Shown: positions 1 through 8,856 of the stretch, piece by piece
How the letters are laid out: the number at the start of each line of letters is the position of its first letter
Position numbering within the stretch: the first letter of the stretch is position 1
Assembly: GCF_018070465.1 (NCBI RefSeq)
Contig: NZ_JAGPXT010000003.1
Coordinates: 1 to 64,000, forward strand
Direction: 5' to 3'
Source: Micromonospora sp. C95
GTDB taxonomy: Bacteria; Actinomycetota; Actinomycetes; Mycobacteriales; Micromonosporaceae
Length of the DNA stretch: 64,000 nt
Program-made: the position numbers and the translations under genes
Notes under the pieces: model-generated
What the model was told of the DNA's origin: nothing
What the model saw: only the letters and a program-made list of their open reading frames with translations
Database searches by the model: none

Positions 1-203
1 CGATCGCCCAGATCGAGCTGTACACCAAGACCGACCAGTACCCCACCGGCGTGCACGTGCTACCCAAACACCTCGACGAGAAAGTCGCCCGACTACACCT
101 CGACGCCCTCGGCGCCAAACTCACCACGCTCTCCAAGGAACAGGCCGCCTACCTCGGCGTCGCCGTCGAAGGCCCCTTCAAACCGGACCACTACCGCTAC
201 TGA
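1..203 (+). CDS. ahcY: S-adenosylhomocysteinase, C-terminal end (partial)
   Basis: Only the last 66 codons are inside the window (frame 3). The visible end carries the family's conserved tail: an [10 protein letters not shown] stretch, then [11 protein letters not shown], and a C-terminus finishing KPDHYRY. The enzyme splits S-adenosylhomocysteine into adenosine and homocysteine and so removes the product that inhibits SAM-dependent methyltransferases. Adenosine kinase follows 11 bases later on the same strand and would consume the adenosine. A methyltransferase lies nearby at 3041-4108. The pair may be a dedicated methyl-cycle copy for the cluster or the housekeeping copy; the upstream sequence needed to decide is missing. 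Confidence 0.93.
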   Translation, partial: IAQIELYTKTDQYPTGVHVLPKHLDEKVARLHLDALGAKLTTLSKEQAAYLGVAVEGPFKPDHYRY

Positions 204-214
204 GGAGCCGGCCA

Positions 215-1225
215 GTGCCCACTACGCTCGTCACCGGCTCCATCGCCACCGACCATCTCATGCGCTTCCCTGGCCGCTTCGCCGACCAGCTCATCGCGGG
301 AGCTCTGGACCGGATCTCGTTGTCCTTCCTGGTCGACGACCTGATCATCCGTCGCGGCGGGGTCGCCGCCAACGTCGCGTACGGCATGGCGCTCCTCGGT
401 CAGCAGCCGGTGCTCGTCGGCGCGGCCGGCCGGGACTTCACCGACTACCGTTCCTGGTTGCAACGCCACGGCGTCGACTGCGACTCCGTCCTGATCAGCG
501 ACACGGCGCACACAGCCCGCTTCGTCTGCACCACCGACGACGACAACTGCCAGATCGCCACCTTCTACCCCGGTGCCATGACCCAGGCGGCAGCCATCGA
601 TCTGGCGACGGTCATCGGTGCCGGGCCGGTCGACCTGGTTCTGATCAGTCCGGACAATCCCACCGCGATGCTCCGGCATGCGGACACGTGCCGCCGAATG
701 GGCCTTCCCTTCGCTGCCGACCCCTCTCAGCAGTTGGCGCACATGTCGGGATCCGACATAGCGGCCTTCATCACCAAGGCTCGGTACCTCTTCACCAACG
801 AGTACGAGTACACGTTGCTGCTCAGCAAGCTGGCCGTGTCCGAAGCCGTGCTGCTCGACATGGTCGAGACCGTGGTGTGCACGCTGGCGGCCGACGGGGT
901 CCGGCTCCGTACCCGCCAGGGTGTCACGCAGGTGCCGGCCGTACCGGTCGCCTCGGTCGTCGACCCCACCGGCGGCGGCGACGCCTTCCGCGCCGGCTTC
1001 CTCACCGGGGCGATCCGCGGATTACGGCTGGCGGCGGCAGCCGCCCTCGGCTGCCAGCTGGCGGCCTACGCGATCGCCGAGCACGGCACCCAGGAATACC
1101 TGGTCGCACCGGACCGCCTGATCGCCGATCTCACCGCACACTATGGCGCGGTGGCCGCCACCGCGGTGCGCGCAGCACTGGCACCGCAGGCTGATCCGGC
1201 TCGTCCGGCGCCCTCCGACCGGTAG
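215..1225 (+). CDS. Adenosine kinase (PfkB/ribokinase family)
   Basis: 336 residues, the usual PfkB length, starting at a GTG with GAGGAG upstream. It phosphorylates adenosine to AMP. The N-terminal sugar-binding strand (TLVTGSIATDH), a GGVAANVA substrate loop near residue 50, and the C-terminal PfkB signature DPTGGGDAFRAGF near residue 247, with the catalytic Asp of GGGDAFRAGF, are all present. It follows ahcY closely, so the two probably form one transcript that clears homocysteine and adenosine from methylation. A strong hairpin follows the stop codon. Ribokinase-like specificity for another nucleoside cannot be excluded, but the ahcY linkage favours adenosine. Confidence 0.9.
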   Translation: MPTTLVTGSIATDHLMRFPGRFADQLIAGALDRISLSFLVDDLIIRRGGVAANVAYGMALLGQQPVLVGAAGRDFTDYRSWLQRHGVDCDSVLISDTAHTARFVCTTDDDNCQIATFYPGAMTQAAAIDLATVIGAGPVDLVLISPDNPTAMLRHADTCRRMGLPFAADPSQQLAHMSGSDIAAFITKARYLFTNEYEYTLLLSKLAVSEAVLLDMVETVVCTLAADGVRLRTRQGVTQVPAVPVASVVDPTGGGDAFRAGFLTGAIRGLRLAAAAALGCQLAAYAIAEHGTQEYLVAPDRLIADLTAHYGAVAATAVRAALAPQADPARPAPSDR

Positions 1226-1237
1226 CGTCGCGGCACA

Positions 1238-1274
1238 GGACCGGTTCCGCCGCCCCACCCGGCGGAACCGGTCC
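1238..1274 (+). terminator. Intrinsic hairpin after the adenosine kinase gene
   Basis: Perfect 14-bp stem (1238-1251 with 1261-1274) and a 9-base loop, 12 bases after the stop codon. There is no clear T tract, as is common in high-GC actinomycetes. Confidence 0.7.
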
Positions 1275-1402
1275 ACCGGCGTTTCCGGGCTCCACGGCCA
1301 CCGTCACGACGCCACCTGCACGAACTCCGGCCTCCGCACTCGCCCCGGAGGCATCGCCGCGCGTCTCTACGCGCCGACGACACGTCGCATCGGTTACCAC
1401 GA

Positions 1403-1445
1403 CAGCCGTCGGCGGCACCCATCAACCGGGCGCCGCCGACGGCTG
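1403..1445. terminator. Hairpin between convergent genes
   Basis: Perfect 14-bp stem (1403-1416 with 1432-1445), 13 bases beyond the stop of the minus-strand haloperoxidase-like gene. It would terminate that gene and back up the 1238-1274 hairpin for readthrough from the left. Confidence 0.7.
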
Positions 1446-1458
1446 GGTAAATGGTGGA

Positions 1459-2946
1459 TCAGCCCCCGTTGATCTTTCGCTGGACGAACTCGTAGACCGA
1501 ATCGCCCACCTTCGGAGCGTACTGCTCTGCGTTCTCGGTCGAGGCGCGGAAGTGAACTCCGCCCCACAACCTGCTCTGGCTGCAGTCCTGAGCCATGTCC
1601 GTCAGATTCTCCCACCGAAGGGTCATGTCGCTCGCCGGGGTGACCCCCGGCTCGATCGTCGACGACCCCTTGGCGCGGGGCACGTTCATGACCAGATTGT
1701 CGGTGCCGAGGAACCGCCGCGCCGCCTGAGCGTAGGCAAGGCAGAACGAGGACGAGCCGGACGGGTACTCGGTATGGTCCGCGGTCTTCAGATAGCTGCG
1801 CCACTCGTTTCCGGTGATGTCATCGACGGTGCCTTTACCGGGGCCACCCCAGGCCGTCAGCTTCTTGTTCCCGTACAGGTAACGGATCGCGCTGACCGGC
1901 CGGACCGCATCGAACTTCCGCTTGAAGTACCAGGTCGCGACGGAGACGTCGAAGATGGCGAGGTCGACGGTGGTGACGTAGTGAACCGCCTGCTCGATGT
2001 CGAAGTTGCCCTGCTGGAAGGCGGCGCTGCCGGCGATGAAGCCAAGGGAGAAGATCTTGTCGTTGAAGAACTCGGCCGTCATCTTCTGGTGATCGGTCAG
2101 GTTCGCCGACACCCGGAGAACCTCGTCGGCCTGGCGCTTGTACGCGCGTCGGTTCCGGTGGTTGCTCTCGACCGGCGGAACGACGCGGAACTGGGCCGGG
2201 CTGCGGTACGAGACCGGCTTCACCCGACCCCAGTAGGGGGTGACGAACTCCTGCGCTCGCCGGAGCCCGTTCGAGTTGAGGATCAGCGGCTGCCAGCGGG
2301 AGGGGTTGCGCAGCTCGGTCGACGTGTTCACCGGCTCGTATCCGGTGTAGTCGGCGTAGGGTTGCAGGTTGTACCGGCGCCCGCCGGCGTCGCCGTCCCG
2401 GTTCGAGCCGTCGTTCTCACGCGCTTCCAGCACACCCTTGCTGGCCCGGATGCCGATGTCGGCCGGGCGGCTGACGTCCTCAGCCGGCTCGTCCGGATCG
2501 AGGCCGACCGACTCCAGCATCGCTCGGAACTCCGACTCGAACTCGGGGAAGAGGGCGTTCAGCGAGGTGTAGGCAGCGTAGATCACGGCGATGTTCCGAT
2601 TGCGCGTCGTGGCCTCGCTGCGCGGCTGCCGCCCGAGGTTGGAGTAGATGCCGACCGCGGTCGAGTGGTAGGGCGCGATGGCGTCGAACCAGGCCACCTC
2701 CACCATCAGGATGTGGTCGGCCACCAGGGTGGCGTCGTCGCCGCCCGGGGTAACCGAGCGGACCGCCTTCTGGAACCGAGGGTAGATCACCTCGGTCAGG
2801 GCGTTGCCATTGTCGAAGTCGAAACCTGCCGCCTTCTGCTGAGACACGGCCGTCGTGGGGGCGAGCGTCACCGCCAACACCACAGCGGCGACGGCAGCCA
2901 TCCACGAGCGCAGGTGCCAGCGCCGGAGGCGCTTCTGACTACTCAA
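1459..2946 (-). CDS. Secreted vanadium haloperoxidase/PAP2-superfamily protein
   Basis: 495 residues from a TTG preceded by GGGAGGAG at good spacing. A longer reading frame exists upstream but has no such site and overlaps the methyltransferase gene. Residues 1-40 look like an export signal (basic stretch, then a hydrophobic alanine/valine core). The rest resembles bacterial vanadium-dependent haloperoxidases of the PAP2 fold: a K-x6-R block (KRKFDAVRPVSA), an EYPSGSSSF block, and an R-x5-H block (RLWGGVHFR). Known vanadium enzymes have Ser-Gly-His in the middle block; here the His position is Ser (codon 1753-1755). It may be a halogenation-deficient oxidase, a phosphatase relative, or a protein that has lost catalysis. 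It is last in a minus-strand run with the methyltransferase and flavin hydroxylase. Confidence 0.75.
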   Translation of the reverse strand: MSSQKRLRRWHLRSWMAAVAAVVLAVTLAPTTAVSQQKAAGFDFDNGNALTEVIYPRFQKAVRSVTPGGDDATLVADHILMVEVAWFDAIAPYHSTAVGIYSNLGRQPRSEATTRNRNIAVIYAAYTSLNALFPEFESEFRAMLESVGLDPDEPAEDVSRPADIGIRASKGVLEARENDGSNRDGDAGGRRYNLQPYADYTGYEPVNTSTELRNPSRWQPLILNSNGLRRAQEFVTPYWGRVKPVSYRSPAQFRVVPPVESNHRNRRAYKRQADEVLRVSANLTDHQKMTAEFFNDKIFSLGFIAGSAAFQQGNFDIEQAVHYVTTVDLAIFDVSVATWYFKRKFDAVRPVSAIRYLYGNKKLTAWGGPGKGTVDDITGNEWRSYLKTADHTEYPSGSSSFCLAYAQAARRFLGTDNLVMNVPRAKGSSTIEPGVTPASDMTLRWENLTDMAQDCSQSRLWGGVHFRASTENAEQYAPKVGDSVYEFVQRKINGG

Positions 2947-3040
2947 CCTTTTCTCCTCCCGTATCGTCCATCCCGTCCTTACCGCGGAAGGACGAACCTT
3001 GCGGACAGTCGATGTTCTGCGTGGTCGGGTCCTCGGGTGG

Positions 3041-4108
3041 CTACCGGTCGTTCTTCGTCGCGCACAGGATGCCGTGCGCGACAAGGGCGTCCGCCGGCAT
3101 CTCGGCCGGGTCCTGGGCGACGGCCTTCGTGACCGTGAATCCGGCCTCTTCGAGCCAACGGGCGTAGGTGGACAGCTTCTGGGGTCCGCCCTGGCCCATC
3201 GAGCAACCGAGGAAGTAGGTGGGGAAGAAGTCCACCGCAGAGGAGCTCTTGATGTCCTCGGAGTAGACCGGTCCCAGGATGTTCACCTGCCCGCCCACGT
3301 TCAGTGCCTGGTGGGTGTTGCGAAGGATCTGCATGACCTGCGGTTTGTCGAACATGTCGAGGAAGTGCTTGATCAGTACGACGTCGAAGCCCTGCGGCAC
3401 CTCTCGAAAGACGTCACCGCCGATGAACGTGCAGTGTTCTTCGACATCGTGTGCCTTGAAGTTGCGCAGGCACTCCGCCTCCTTCTCAGGCAGGTCGAAC
3501 GTCGCCACCCGTAGCCCGCGGGACTCCTTCGCGCGGTAAGCCAGGATCGCCCCCAGGCCGGTGTTCCCGGCGAGATCGAGCACCCGGGCGCCCGTCGCTA
3601 CGTCGATGTTGTCGAAGAACCAGGGATCGATGTGCGCGGTGACGGCGTCCATCATCGTGCTCCACGAGCGGCGCAGGTCGTCGTGCTCCGCCAGGGCGCC
3701 GTAGAGGTTGCCCTGGTACCCGTAGATTGTCTCCAGGCCGACGGGCCTTCTCCGGCGGACACTCTCGGTCAGGTGGAAGGACTGCCGGAGCATGACCGTC
3801 TTGACCATCTTCATGATGGCCAGCACCCGATGCAGGTCGTCATCGGCGAGTGCGCCGAGCCCGGCGAGCGCGTAGCGGCCCGACTCCTCGTCGTACGTGA
3901 CGAGGTCATCCTTCACCAGCAGCTGCATCAGTTGCTCGATCGCCTCTGGAGCGGCATCCACCTGATTGCCGAGTTCGTCGGCGGTCCTCCCGCCGCTGCC
4001 GCGCAGCGCATCGACGATCCCCAGCTCGAAACAGGACATGACATTCATGAATCTCGCGGGGCCTACCAGGTAGTCGCGGAATCGCTCCAGTGTTCGTTCT
4101 CCAGTCAT
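3041..4108 (-). CDS. SAM-dependent O-methyltransferase
   Basis: 355 residues, ATG start with AGGAAGG upstream. The N-terminal third is a winged-helix dimerisation domain; the C-terminal half is the catalytic Rossmann domain. SAM motif I is VLDLAGNTGLGAI (near residue 185), followed by an acidic strand ending (ATFDLPE) and GGDVF. This is the architecture of plant- and actinomycete-type small-molecule O-methyltransferases. It sits between the haloperoxidase-like gene and an aromatic flavin hydroxylase, so a phenol made by that hydroxylase is the most likely acceptor. The first motif is LDLAGNTG rather than the usual VDVGGGxG, a mild deviation. C-methylation cannot be excluded. Confidence 0.82.
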   Translation of the reverse strand: MTGERTLERFRDYLVGPARFMNVMSCFELGIVDALRGSGGRTADELGNQVDAAPEAIEQLMQLLVKDDLVTYDEESGRYALAGLGALADDDLHRVLAIMKMVKTVMLRQSFHLTESVRRRRPVGLETIYGYQGNLYGALAEHDDLRRSWSTMMDAVTAHIDPWFFDNIDVATGARVLDLAGNTGLGAILAYRAKESRGLRVATFDLPEKEAECLRNFKAHDVEEHCTFIGGDVFREVPQGFDVVLIKHFLDMFDKPQVMQILRNTHQALNVGGQVNILGPVYSEDIKSSSAVDFFPTYFLGCSMGQGGPQKLSTYARWLEEAGFTVTKAVAQDPAEMPADALVAHGILCATKNDR

Positions 4109-4175
4109 GTCGCACCCTTCCTGTCGAACTCGGGCAGTAGGCGAACCCGGCCGGGCCGGCCGCCGAGCGGCTTCC

Positions 4176-5783
4176 TCACCGGGCAGCCGCGAAGCCGCGA
4201 ACCCGCCGCACCACGCCCGCCGCGTCCGCTGGAGACCTGTTTCCGCGCCAGGCGACGTGCTGGTCGGGCCGGACCAGGACCAGATCCCGCTCCCAGAGCT
4301 GCCGCGCCCCGTCGTCGGTCACCACCGTGTGGTTCACCGGTAGACCCTGAGCGGTCGCCGCGTCGAGCAACGCGTCGGCCCGGCCGTCGCCAGCGAAGTC
4401 GACGAGCGTGAAGCTCGGGCCGAGCCGGTCGAAGATGAACTCGCCGGTTTTCAGCCGGAGGCTGGGTGGGCGGCCGCCCGGCCAGGTCGTCGGCGTGTAG
4501 TGCCAGGGGCTCCACTCGGGCTCGGTGCTGTTGTCCGAGCAGACGACGGGGGAACCGGTGTACCGGTATCCGAGCTCGATCCCCCGATACTCGTTCTCAC
4601 CCCGTTCGGCCTCCAGGACGGACGCCACGGACTCCAGCGGGGCACCCTCGCGCAGGAGCGTACCGGCCTTGAGGTGCACACCAAGGTGGCGATGCGAGGT
4701 GTGCATGTTACGCAGTCCAACCGGGCGACGCTCGACCTCGTAGCTGTCCAGCAGGCCCGGACCACCGTAGCCCTGCAGGACGGCGGCCAGTTTCCAGGCG
4801 ACGTCGACCGCGTCGCCGACGCCGCTGTTCATCCCGTATCCACCGGTGGGGAACATCTGGTGTACGGAGTCACCGGCGAGCAGCACCCGGGCCGCCCGGT
4901 ACTGATCCGCGAGCAGGAAGTTGGGCCGCCATCGGGAGGTCAACAGGACCTTGTCGATCGCCAGGTTCGTCTGCGTCGTCTCGCGAAGGAACGCCGCCGG
5001 GTCGGCTGGCGGCGGGTCGAACTCGGTGGGGTCCGTGCCGTTGACGTGCACGGTCCAGGTGTCCACCTCGTCCTGGGAGATGATGACGTACCTGAAGGCG
5101 AAGTAGTGCCAGAAGGATCCGTGCCGGTGCAGGGTGGACAGGTCCTTGCTCTTGAAGTGGACCATGAGAGCGTTGGGAAGTTGCGGCACATCGAAGCCGG
5201 TGAGACCAACTCCCACCGCCTTGCGGACCTGACTCGACGCGCCGTCACAGCCGAGCACGTACTGCGACCGGACGGTGATGCGGCTGCCCGTCAACACGTT
5301 CACCAGATCGCTGCTCACCCCGTCGTCGTCCTGCACGAGCGAGTCGAAGTACCACCCGGGGCGCAGGTCGATCAGGGGCTGGCTCAGACAGCGGGCGCGC
5401 AGAACCGGTTCGAGGTTGATCTGGGAGATCCGCTGGCCCGGCTCAGCCGGCTGCGTCCCGTCGTTTTGCTCCGTGATCTGTCGCCGCTCCGCGGCGACGG
5501 ATGGAATCGCCCACGTGGAGATGGGCTGCCCGGCGAGGCCGGTCGACCACACCACGTCGGCCGGATGCTCGGCGCCCACCCCTGCCGATCGGACGTCGTT
5601 GACAAGATCCAACTGCCGGAACAGCTCCATGCTGCGGGGATTGACGAAGTCAAGTTTCGGGTGGTTGCTGGTTTCGAAGCCGGCGTCGACGAGGACGCAC
5701 GGTACGCCGTGGCGGGCGAGGGTGAGGGCCGCGACCATGCCCACAGGGCCTGCGCCCACCACGAGAACCGGTGCCGGATCCAC
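4176..5783 (-). CDS. FAD-dependent aromatic hydroxylase (phenol/MhpA type)
   Basis: 535 residues from GTG 5783, chosen because AGGAGG lies just upstream and the FAD-binding strand (VLVVGAGPVGMVAALTLARHG) begins right after. Class A flavoprotein monooxygenase: GxGxxG at the N-terminus, a DG-type motif (LGCDGASSQVRK) near residue 180, and the GD motif (LLAGDSVHQMFPTGGYGMNSG) near residue 300. Together with the C-terminal thioredoxin-like extension this places it with PheA/MhpA-type phenol hydroxylases and polyketide tailoring hydroxylases. It uses NAD(P)H and O2 to hydroxylate an electron-rich ring. In this cluster the likely substrate is a hydroxylated aminobenzoate or the coupled product. The O-methyltransferase gene starts 67 bases downstream. 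Confidence 0.87.
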   Translation of the reverse strand: MDPAPVLVVGAGPVGMVAALTLARHGVPCVLVDAGFETSNHPKLDFVNPRSMELFRQLDLVNDVRSAGVGAEHPADVVWSTGLAGQPISTWAIPSVAAERRQITEQNDGTQPAEPGQRISQINLEPVLRARCLSQPLIDLRPGWYFDSLVQDDDGVSSDLVNVLTGSRITVRSQYVLGCDGASSQVRKAVGVGLTGFDVPQLPNALMVHFKSKDLSTLHRHGSFWHYFAFRYVIISQDEVDTWTVHVNGTDPTEFDPPPADPAAFLRETTQTNLAIDKVLLTSRWRPNFLLADQYRAARVLLAGDSVHQMFPTGGYGMNSGVGDAVDVAWKLAAVLQGYGGPGLLDSYEVERRPVGLRNMHTSHRHLGVHLKAGTLLREGAPLESVASVLEAERGENEYRGIELGYRYTGSPVVCSDNSTEPEWSPWHYTPTTWPGGRPPSLRLKTGEFIFDRLGPSFTLVDFAGDGRADALLDAATAQGLPVNHTVVTDDGARQLWERDLVLVRPDQHVAWRGNRSPADAAGVVRRVRGFAAAR

Positions 5784-5839
5784 AGTTGCCTCCTGGGGTG
5801 TGGGGGCGGACGTGCCGCCCCGCACGCCGTTCGGACCGT

Positions 5840-7480
5840 TCACGTACTGAGCTGGATCTCTGGTTTGACCGAGCCGGGCTCGTGAGCGCCTTCGGTGGAG
5901 GCCGATCTGGGCTCGCCGGCGCCGGAGTCAGCGCCGGTCAGGGCACGGACCTGCAGCTCGGCGAAGCCGGCGTCGTTGTGCTCGCGACTACCGATCGTGC
6001 CCAGGAACCCCAGCAGGAATGCCGCCGGAACTCCCAGCAGCGCCGGGTCGATGTTGACCAGGTGGAAGTCCACTCCGGAGAGAATTGCGACGGGGCTGCC
6101 CGACATGAGCGGCGAGAACAGGAACACCAGCGCGGTCGCCCCGATCCCGCCGAAGACCGACCAGCGCAGCCCTGCGGTGTTGAACCGCTTCCAGAACAGC
6201 GAGTAGACCATCGCCGGCAGGACGGCGGCACCGGCGAAGCTGATCGTCACGGGAAGCAGTGCATGGATGTTGACCTGTAGCAACAAGGTCCCGACGACAG
6301 TGGCGGCGAGTCCGACGATCAGGGTGTTGCGCCGCGCCGCGCGCAGTTCGCCGGCTGGGTCGGACGGACGCATCGCGTGCACGTCCCGGGTCAGCGAGGT
6401 GACCGCGCTGATCAGCAGCGCCGCGAGCATCCCCACCACGATGAGCAGGGCGGTCGCCGCGAGCAGACCGACCAACCACGAGCCGCCGATGAAGTCGGCC
6501 AGGATGGGCAGTGTGGTGTCCCGGGTGGGCGGAATGAAGCCGATGTTCTGCCCACCGATCAGGCCGACAGCGCCGAAGGCGAGCACGGCGACGCAGAGGT
6601 AGAAGCCACCCACCAGCAGGCCTGCCCAGCCGGCGGACCGCCGTGCCTCCCGCCCGGAGGTCGCCGTGAAGTGGCGCATGAACATGTACGGCAGTGCCGC
6701 ATGCCCGACGAACGCGACGAACAGCTTCGACAGGTGCCCGAGGGGCGAGCCGCCAAGGCTGAACTCACGGCCAGGGCCCAGCAGGTCGAAGCCGGCGGGA
6801 TGGGGGGCCGCCTTGGCCTGCGCGTCGTCGAGCAACTGCATCAGGTTGAACCGGTACTTCGCCAGCACGCCGACGGTCAGCACCGCCACCACCGCGATGA
6901 CCAGCAGGGCTTTCGCCACCATCACGCGCGTCGTGCCGAGCATGCCGCCCACGAGCACGACCACGGTGGCGACCACACCCATGCCGGCCACCATCACGGC
7001 GCGCCCGGTGCTCGAGTCGACCCCGAACATCAGTCGAGCCACGATGCCGCCAGCCTCCATCATCACCATCGTGTACGTGACGAACAGCAGCAGCGTCACC
7101 GTGATCGACGCCGCCCGGGCCGTCCGTTCGTTCGCGCGTATCGCGAACACGTCACCGATCGTCTGCCCGCCGATGTTGCGGAGCGGGGCGGCGAAGATCA
7201 ACAGGGCGATCAGCCAGGACATCGCGAACGCCGCCGAGAAGAGGAAGGCGTCGAACCCACTGAGCGCGATGTGCCCCGTCATCGTGAACAGGGTGGTGAA
7301 CAGGATGAAGCCGGCGAACAGCGCAAGGGCGTTCTGCCCGGCGCCGATCCGACGACCGGCCAGGTAGAAGTCGGTCGGAGTGGTCTGGGTGCGGCGTGCG
7401 GCAACCACCATCGCCAGTAGCGCCACCGCGAGAACGGCGGAGATGACGACGCCGACTCCGACGGCAGTTCCATTTGTCAT
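5840..7480 (-). CDS. Sodium:solute symporter family permease
   Basis: 546 residues from ATG 7480, with about 13 hydrophobic segments. An N-terminal helix is followed by an FYLAGRRIGAGQNALALFAGFI stretch typical of the acetate/monocarboxylate branch of the SSF family (ActP-like). The start codon overlaps the stop of the upstream DUF485 gene (ATGA), and such DUF485-symporter pairs usually encode one transport system. Substrate cannot be read from sequence; acetate, pyruvate or another small acid are candidates. It lies upstream of the flavin hydroxylase in the same direction with a 56-base gap, so it may be co-transcribed with the tailoring genes. Confidence 0.86.
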   Translation of the reverse strand: MTNGTAVGVGVVISAVLAVALLAMVVAARRTQTTPTDFYLAGRRIGAGQNALALFAGFILFTTLFTMTGHIALSGFDAFLFSAAFAMSWLIALLIFAAPLRNIGGQTIGDVFAIRANERTARAASITVTLLLFVTYTMVMMEAGGIVARLMFGVDSSTGRAVMVAGMGVVATVVVLVGGMLGTTRVMVAKALLVIAVVAVLTVGVLAKYRFNLMQLLDDAQAKAAPHPAGFDLLGPGREFSLGGSPLGHLSKLFVAFVGHAALPYMFMRHFTATSGREARRSAGWAGLLVGGFYLCVAVLAFGAVGLIGGQNIGFIPPTRDTTLPILADFIGGSWLVGLLAATALLIVVGMLAALLISAVTSLTRDVHAMRPSDPAGELRAARRNTLIVGLAATVVGTLLLQVNIHALLPVTISFAGAAVLPAMVYSLFWKRFNTAGLRWSVFGGIGATALVFLFSPLMSGSPVAILSGVDFHLVNIDPALLGVPAAFLLGFLGTIGSREHNDAGFAELQVRALTGADSGAGEPRSASTEGAHEPGSVKPEIQLST

Positions 7481-7812
7481 CGAAGGTCCCCTTCGAATTC
7501 CGCCCGGATCTGGTCGGCGAGCGGGTCCAACGTTGTCCGTGCGTACTTCAGGTGTGCCACCGTGATCGCCAGTACGAGGGCGAAGGTGACGAGGACGAAC
7601 AGCAGCCCGACGTTGAAGGATCCGACGATCGTCTGCCGGTAGAAGCTCGGCGCGTAGGCACCGAGCAGGATGGCGAGGAACCACCAACCGACGAAGGCCA
7701 CGCACGCCCCCAGAGTGAATGTCTGTGCTTTGCGACGCAGGACCGTGAACTGAGCGCTGTCATGTACCGCGGAATAGCGATCGCTGTTCGACGGGGTGTT
7801 CCTTATGGCCAT
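7477..7812 (-). CDS. DUF485 small membrane protein
   Basis: 111 residues from ATG 7812 with GAGGAGGAGG just upstream; an in-frame extension to 7884 lacks a ribosome site. It has two hydrophobic helices (near residues 33-55 and 65-88) joined by a short loop, matching the DUF485/YjcH group. In many bacteria this protein is encoded directly before an ActP-like symporter, exactly as here with a 4-base overlap. It is probably an accessory or regulatory subunit of that transporter. First gene of the minus-strand run ending at 1459; its promoter should lie in 7813-8053. Confidence 0.82.
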   Translation of the reverse strand: MAIRNTPSNSDRYSAVHDSAQFTVLRRKAQTFTLGACVAFVGWWFLAILLGAYAPSFYRQTIVGSFNVGLLFVLVTFALVLAITVAHLKYARTTLDPLADQIRAEFEGDLR

Positions 7813-8053
7813 GACACCTCCTCCTCGTGACGTGACGGCAGATAGGCAGCATCTGTCATCCCGCCCCGCATGGGCATGCCCCATCCACGGGATTCCACTT
7901 AGGGGCCGAAGATGGCGTGGACCGCTGGGCCTTATTCACGCGAAGGTGCGATGTACGGCGACCGCCACCCGGCGTCAAGGTGGTGCACGTCCGGTGTGGT
8001 GATCTCCGGACCGGCGGCGATGCCGCCGGGACACCGCCATTCGAGGAGGTTGG

Positions 8054-8803
8054 GTGAGCGCGACCCCATCACCGACAGCTTGGACGTACGACGACTTCAC
8101 GACGCCGGCGCTCGATCCCGACCGTTGGGAGATCCTGCGGGTGTCCGGGAACGATGGGGTACGGCATGCGTACCAGGACCGTAATGCCCGCCTGCACTGC
8201 GGCGACGGGGCCTTCGAGATGAGCATCGTGCCGTTCAGCCGTTTCCATGACACCAGCCCGATACAGAACAACGCCAAGCAGATGTACCGCTCCACTCAAC
8301 GATTTTTGGCGCCGGCGGAGGGTGAGCTGCGGTTCGAGGTGAACATGGCGGTGCGGACGTACGGGCAGGTGCCGTACGACCTCCTCGATGCATTCGGCAC
8401 GGTAAATGTGTTCGACCTCGAGACCGGAGTCGTGTTCAACGTCGCGGCCACCAACGACTCCGTCTACGCGGTCGTCGAGCGCCTGGCCCTGCCCGGAATC
8501 GATGAGCCGGGCGAGCCCTATGTCCATCGCGTCGTGCTGGACGTACCCACGGAACCCGGGCGCGAGCACCACTACGCCATCGCCTATCGTGCCGAGACTT
8601 CCGAGGCGGCTTGGTACGTCGACGGCAAGCGTGCCTACTGGGCTCGGATCCCGGTGCCGGTGAGCGGCTTCCACGCGGGAATGGCACTTTTCTCGGCCCG
8701 GGATCTCACCCGCTACACCCGAGCGGAGCGCGAGCACGGACAGGGTGCTACCGCGCGTTGGAGCGGGTGGACCATCGACGGTTGCGTTTCGACAGTTCGC
8801 TGA
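8054..8803 (+). CDS. Uncharacterised protein with a lectin/glucanase-like N-terminus (DUF6081-like)
   Basis: 249 residues from GTG 8054 with GAGGAGG upstream. No signal peptide or membrane segment. The start (WTYDDFTTPALDPDRWEIL) resembles the opening strands of concanavalin A-like jelly-roll proteins, and later aromatic-rich beta segments (EAAWYVDGKRAYWARIPVP, then FHAGMALFS) fit the same fold. I associate it with actinomycete proteins annotated DUF6081, often found in biosynthetic clusters, but no reaction is known to me. It is divergent from the DUF485 gene and convergent with the SDR at 8857. A ligand-binding or cyclase-like role would be speculation. Confidence 0.6.
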   Translation: MSATPSPTAWTYDDFTTPALDPDRWEILRVSGNDGVRHAYQDRNARLHCGDGAFEMSIVPFSRFHDTSPIQNNAKQMYRSTQRFLAPAEGELRFEVNMAVRTYGQVPYDLLDAFGTVNVFDLETGVVFNVAATNDSVYAVVERLALPGIDEPGEPYVHRVVLDVPTEPGREHHYAIAYRAETSEAAWYVDGKRAYWARIPVPVSGFHAGMALFSARDLTRYTRAEREHGQGATARWSGWTIDGCVSTVR

Positions 8804-8856
8804 GCCGGATCGAACGGTGGACCGGGCGACGTCCGGCACGCCACCGGCCGGGGACG

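Noticed and set aside
1552..3132. Plus-strand open frame opposite the haloperoxidase-like gene
   Set aside because: No recognisable domain, composition typical of antisense GC-rich frames, while the minus strand encodes a coherent exported protein.
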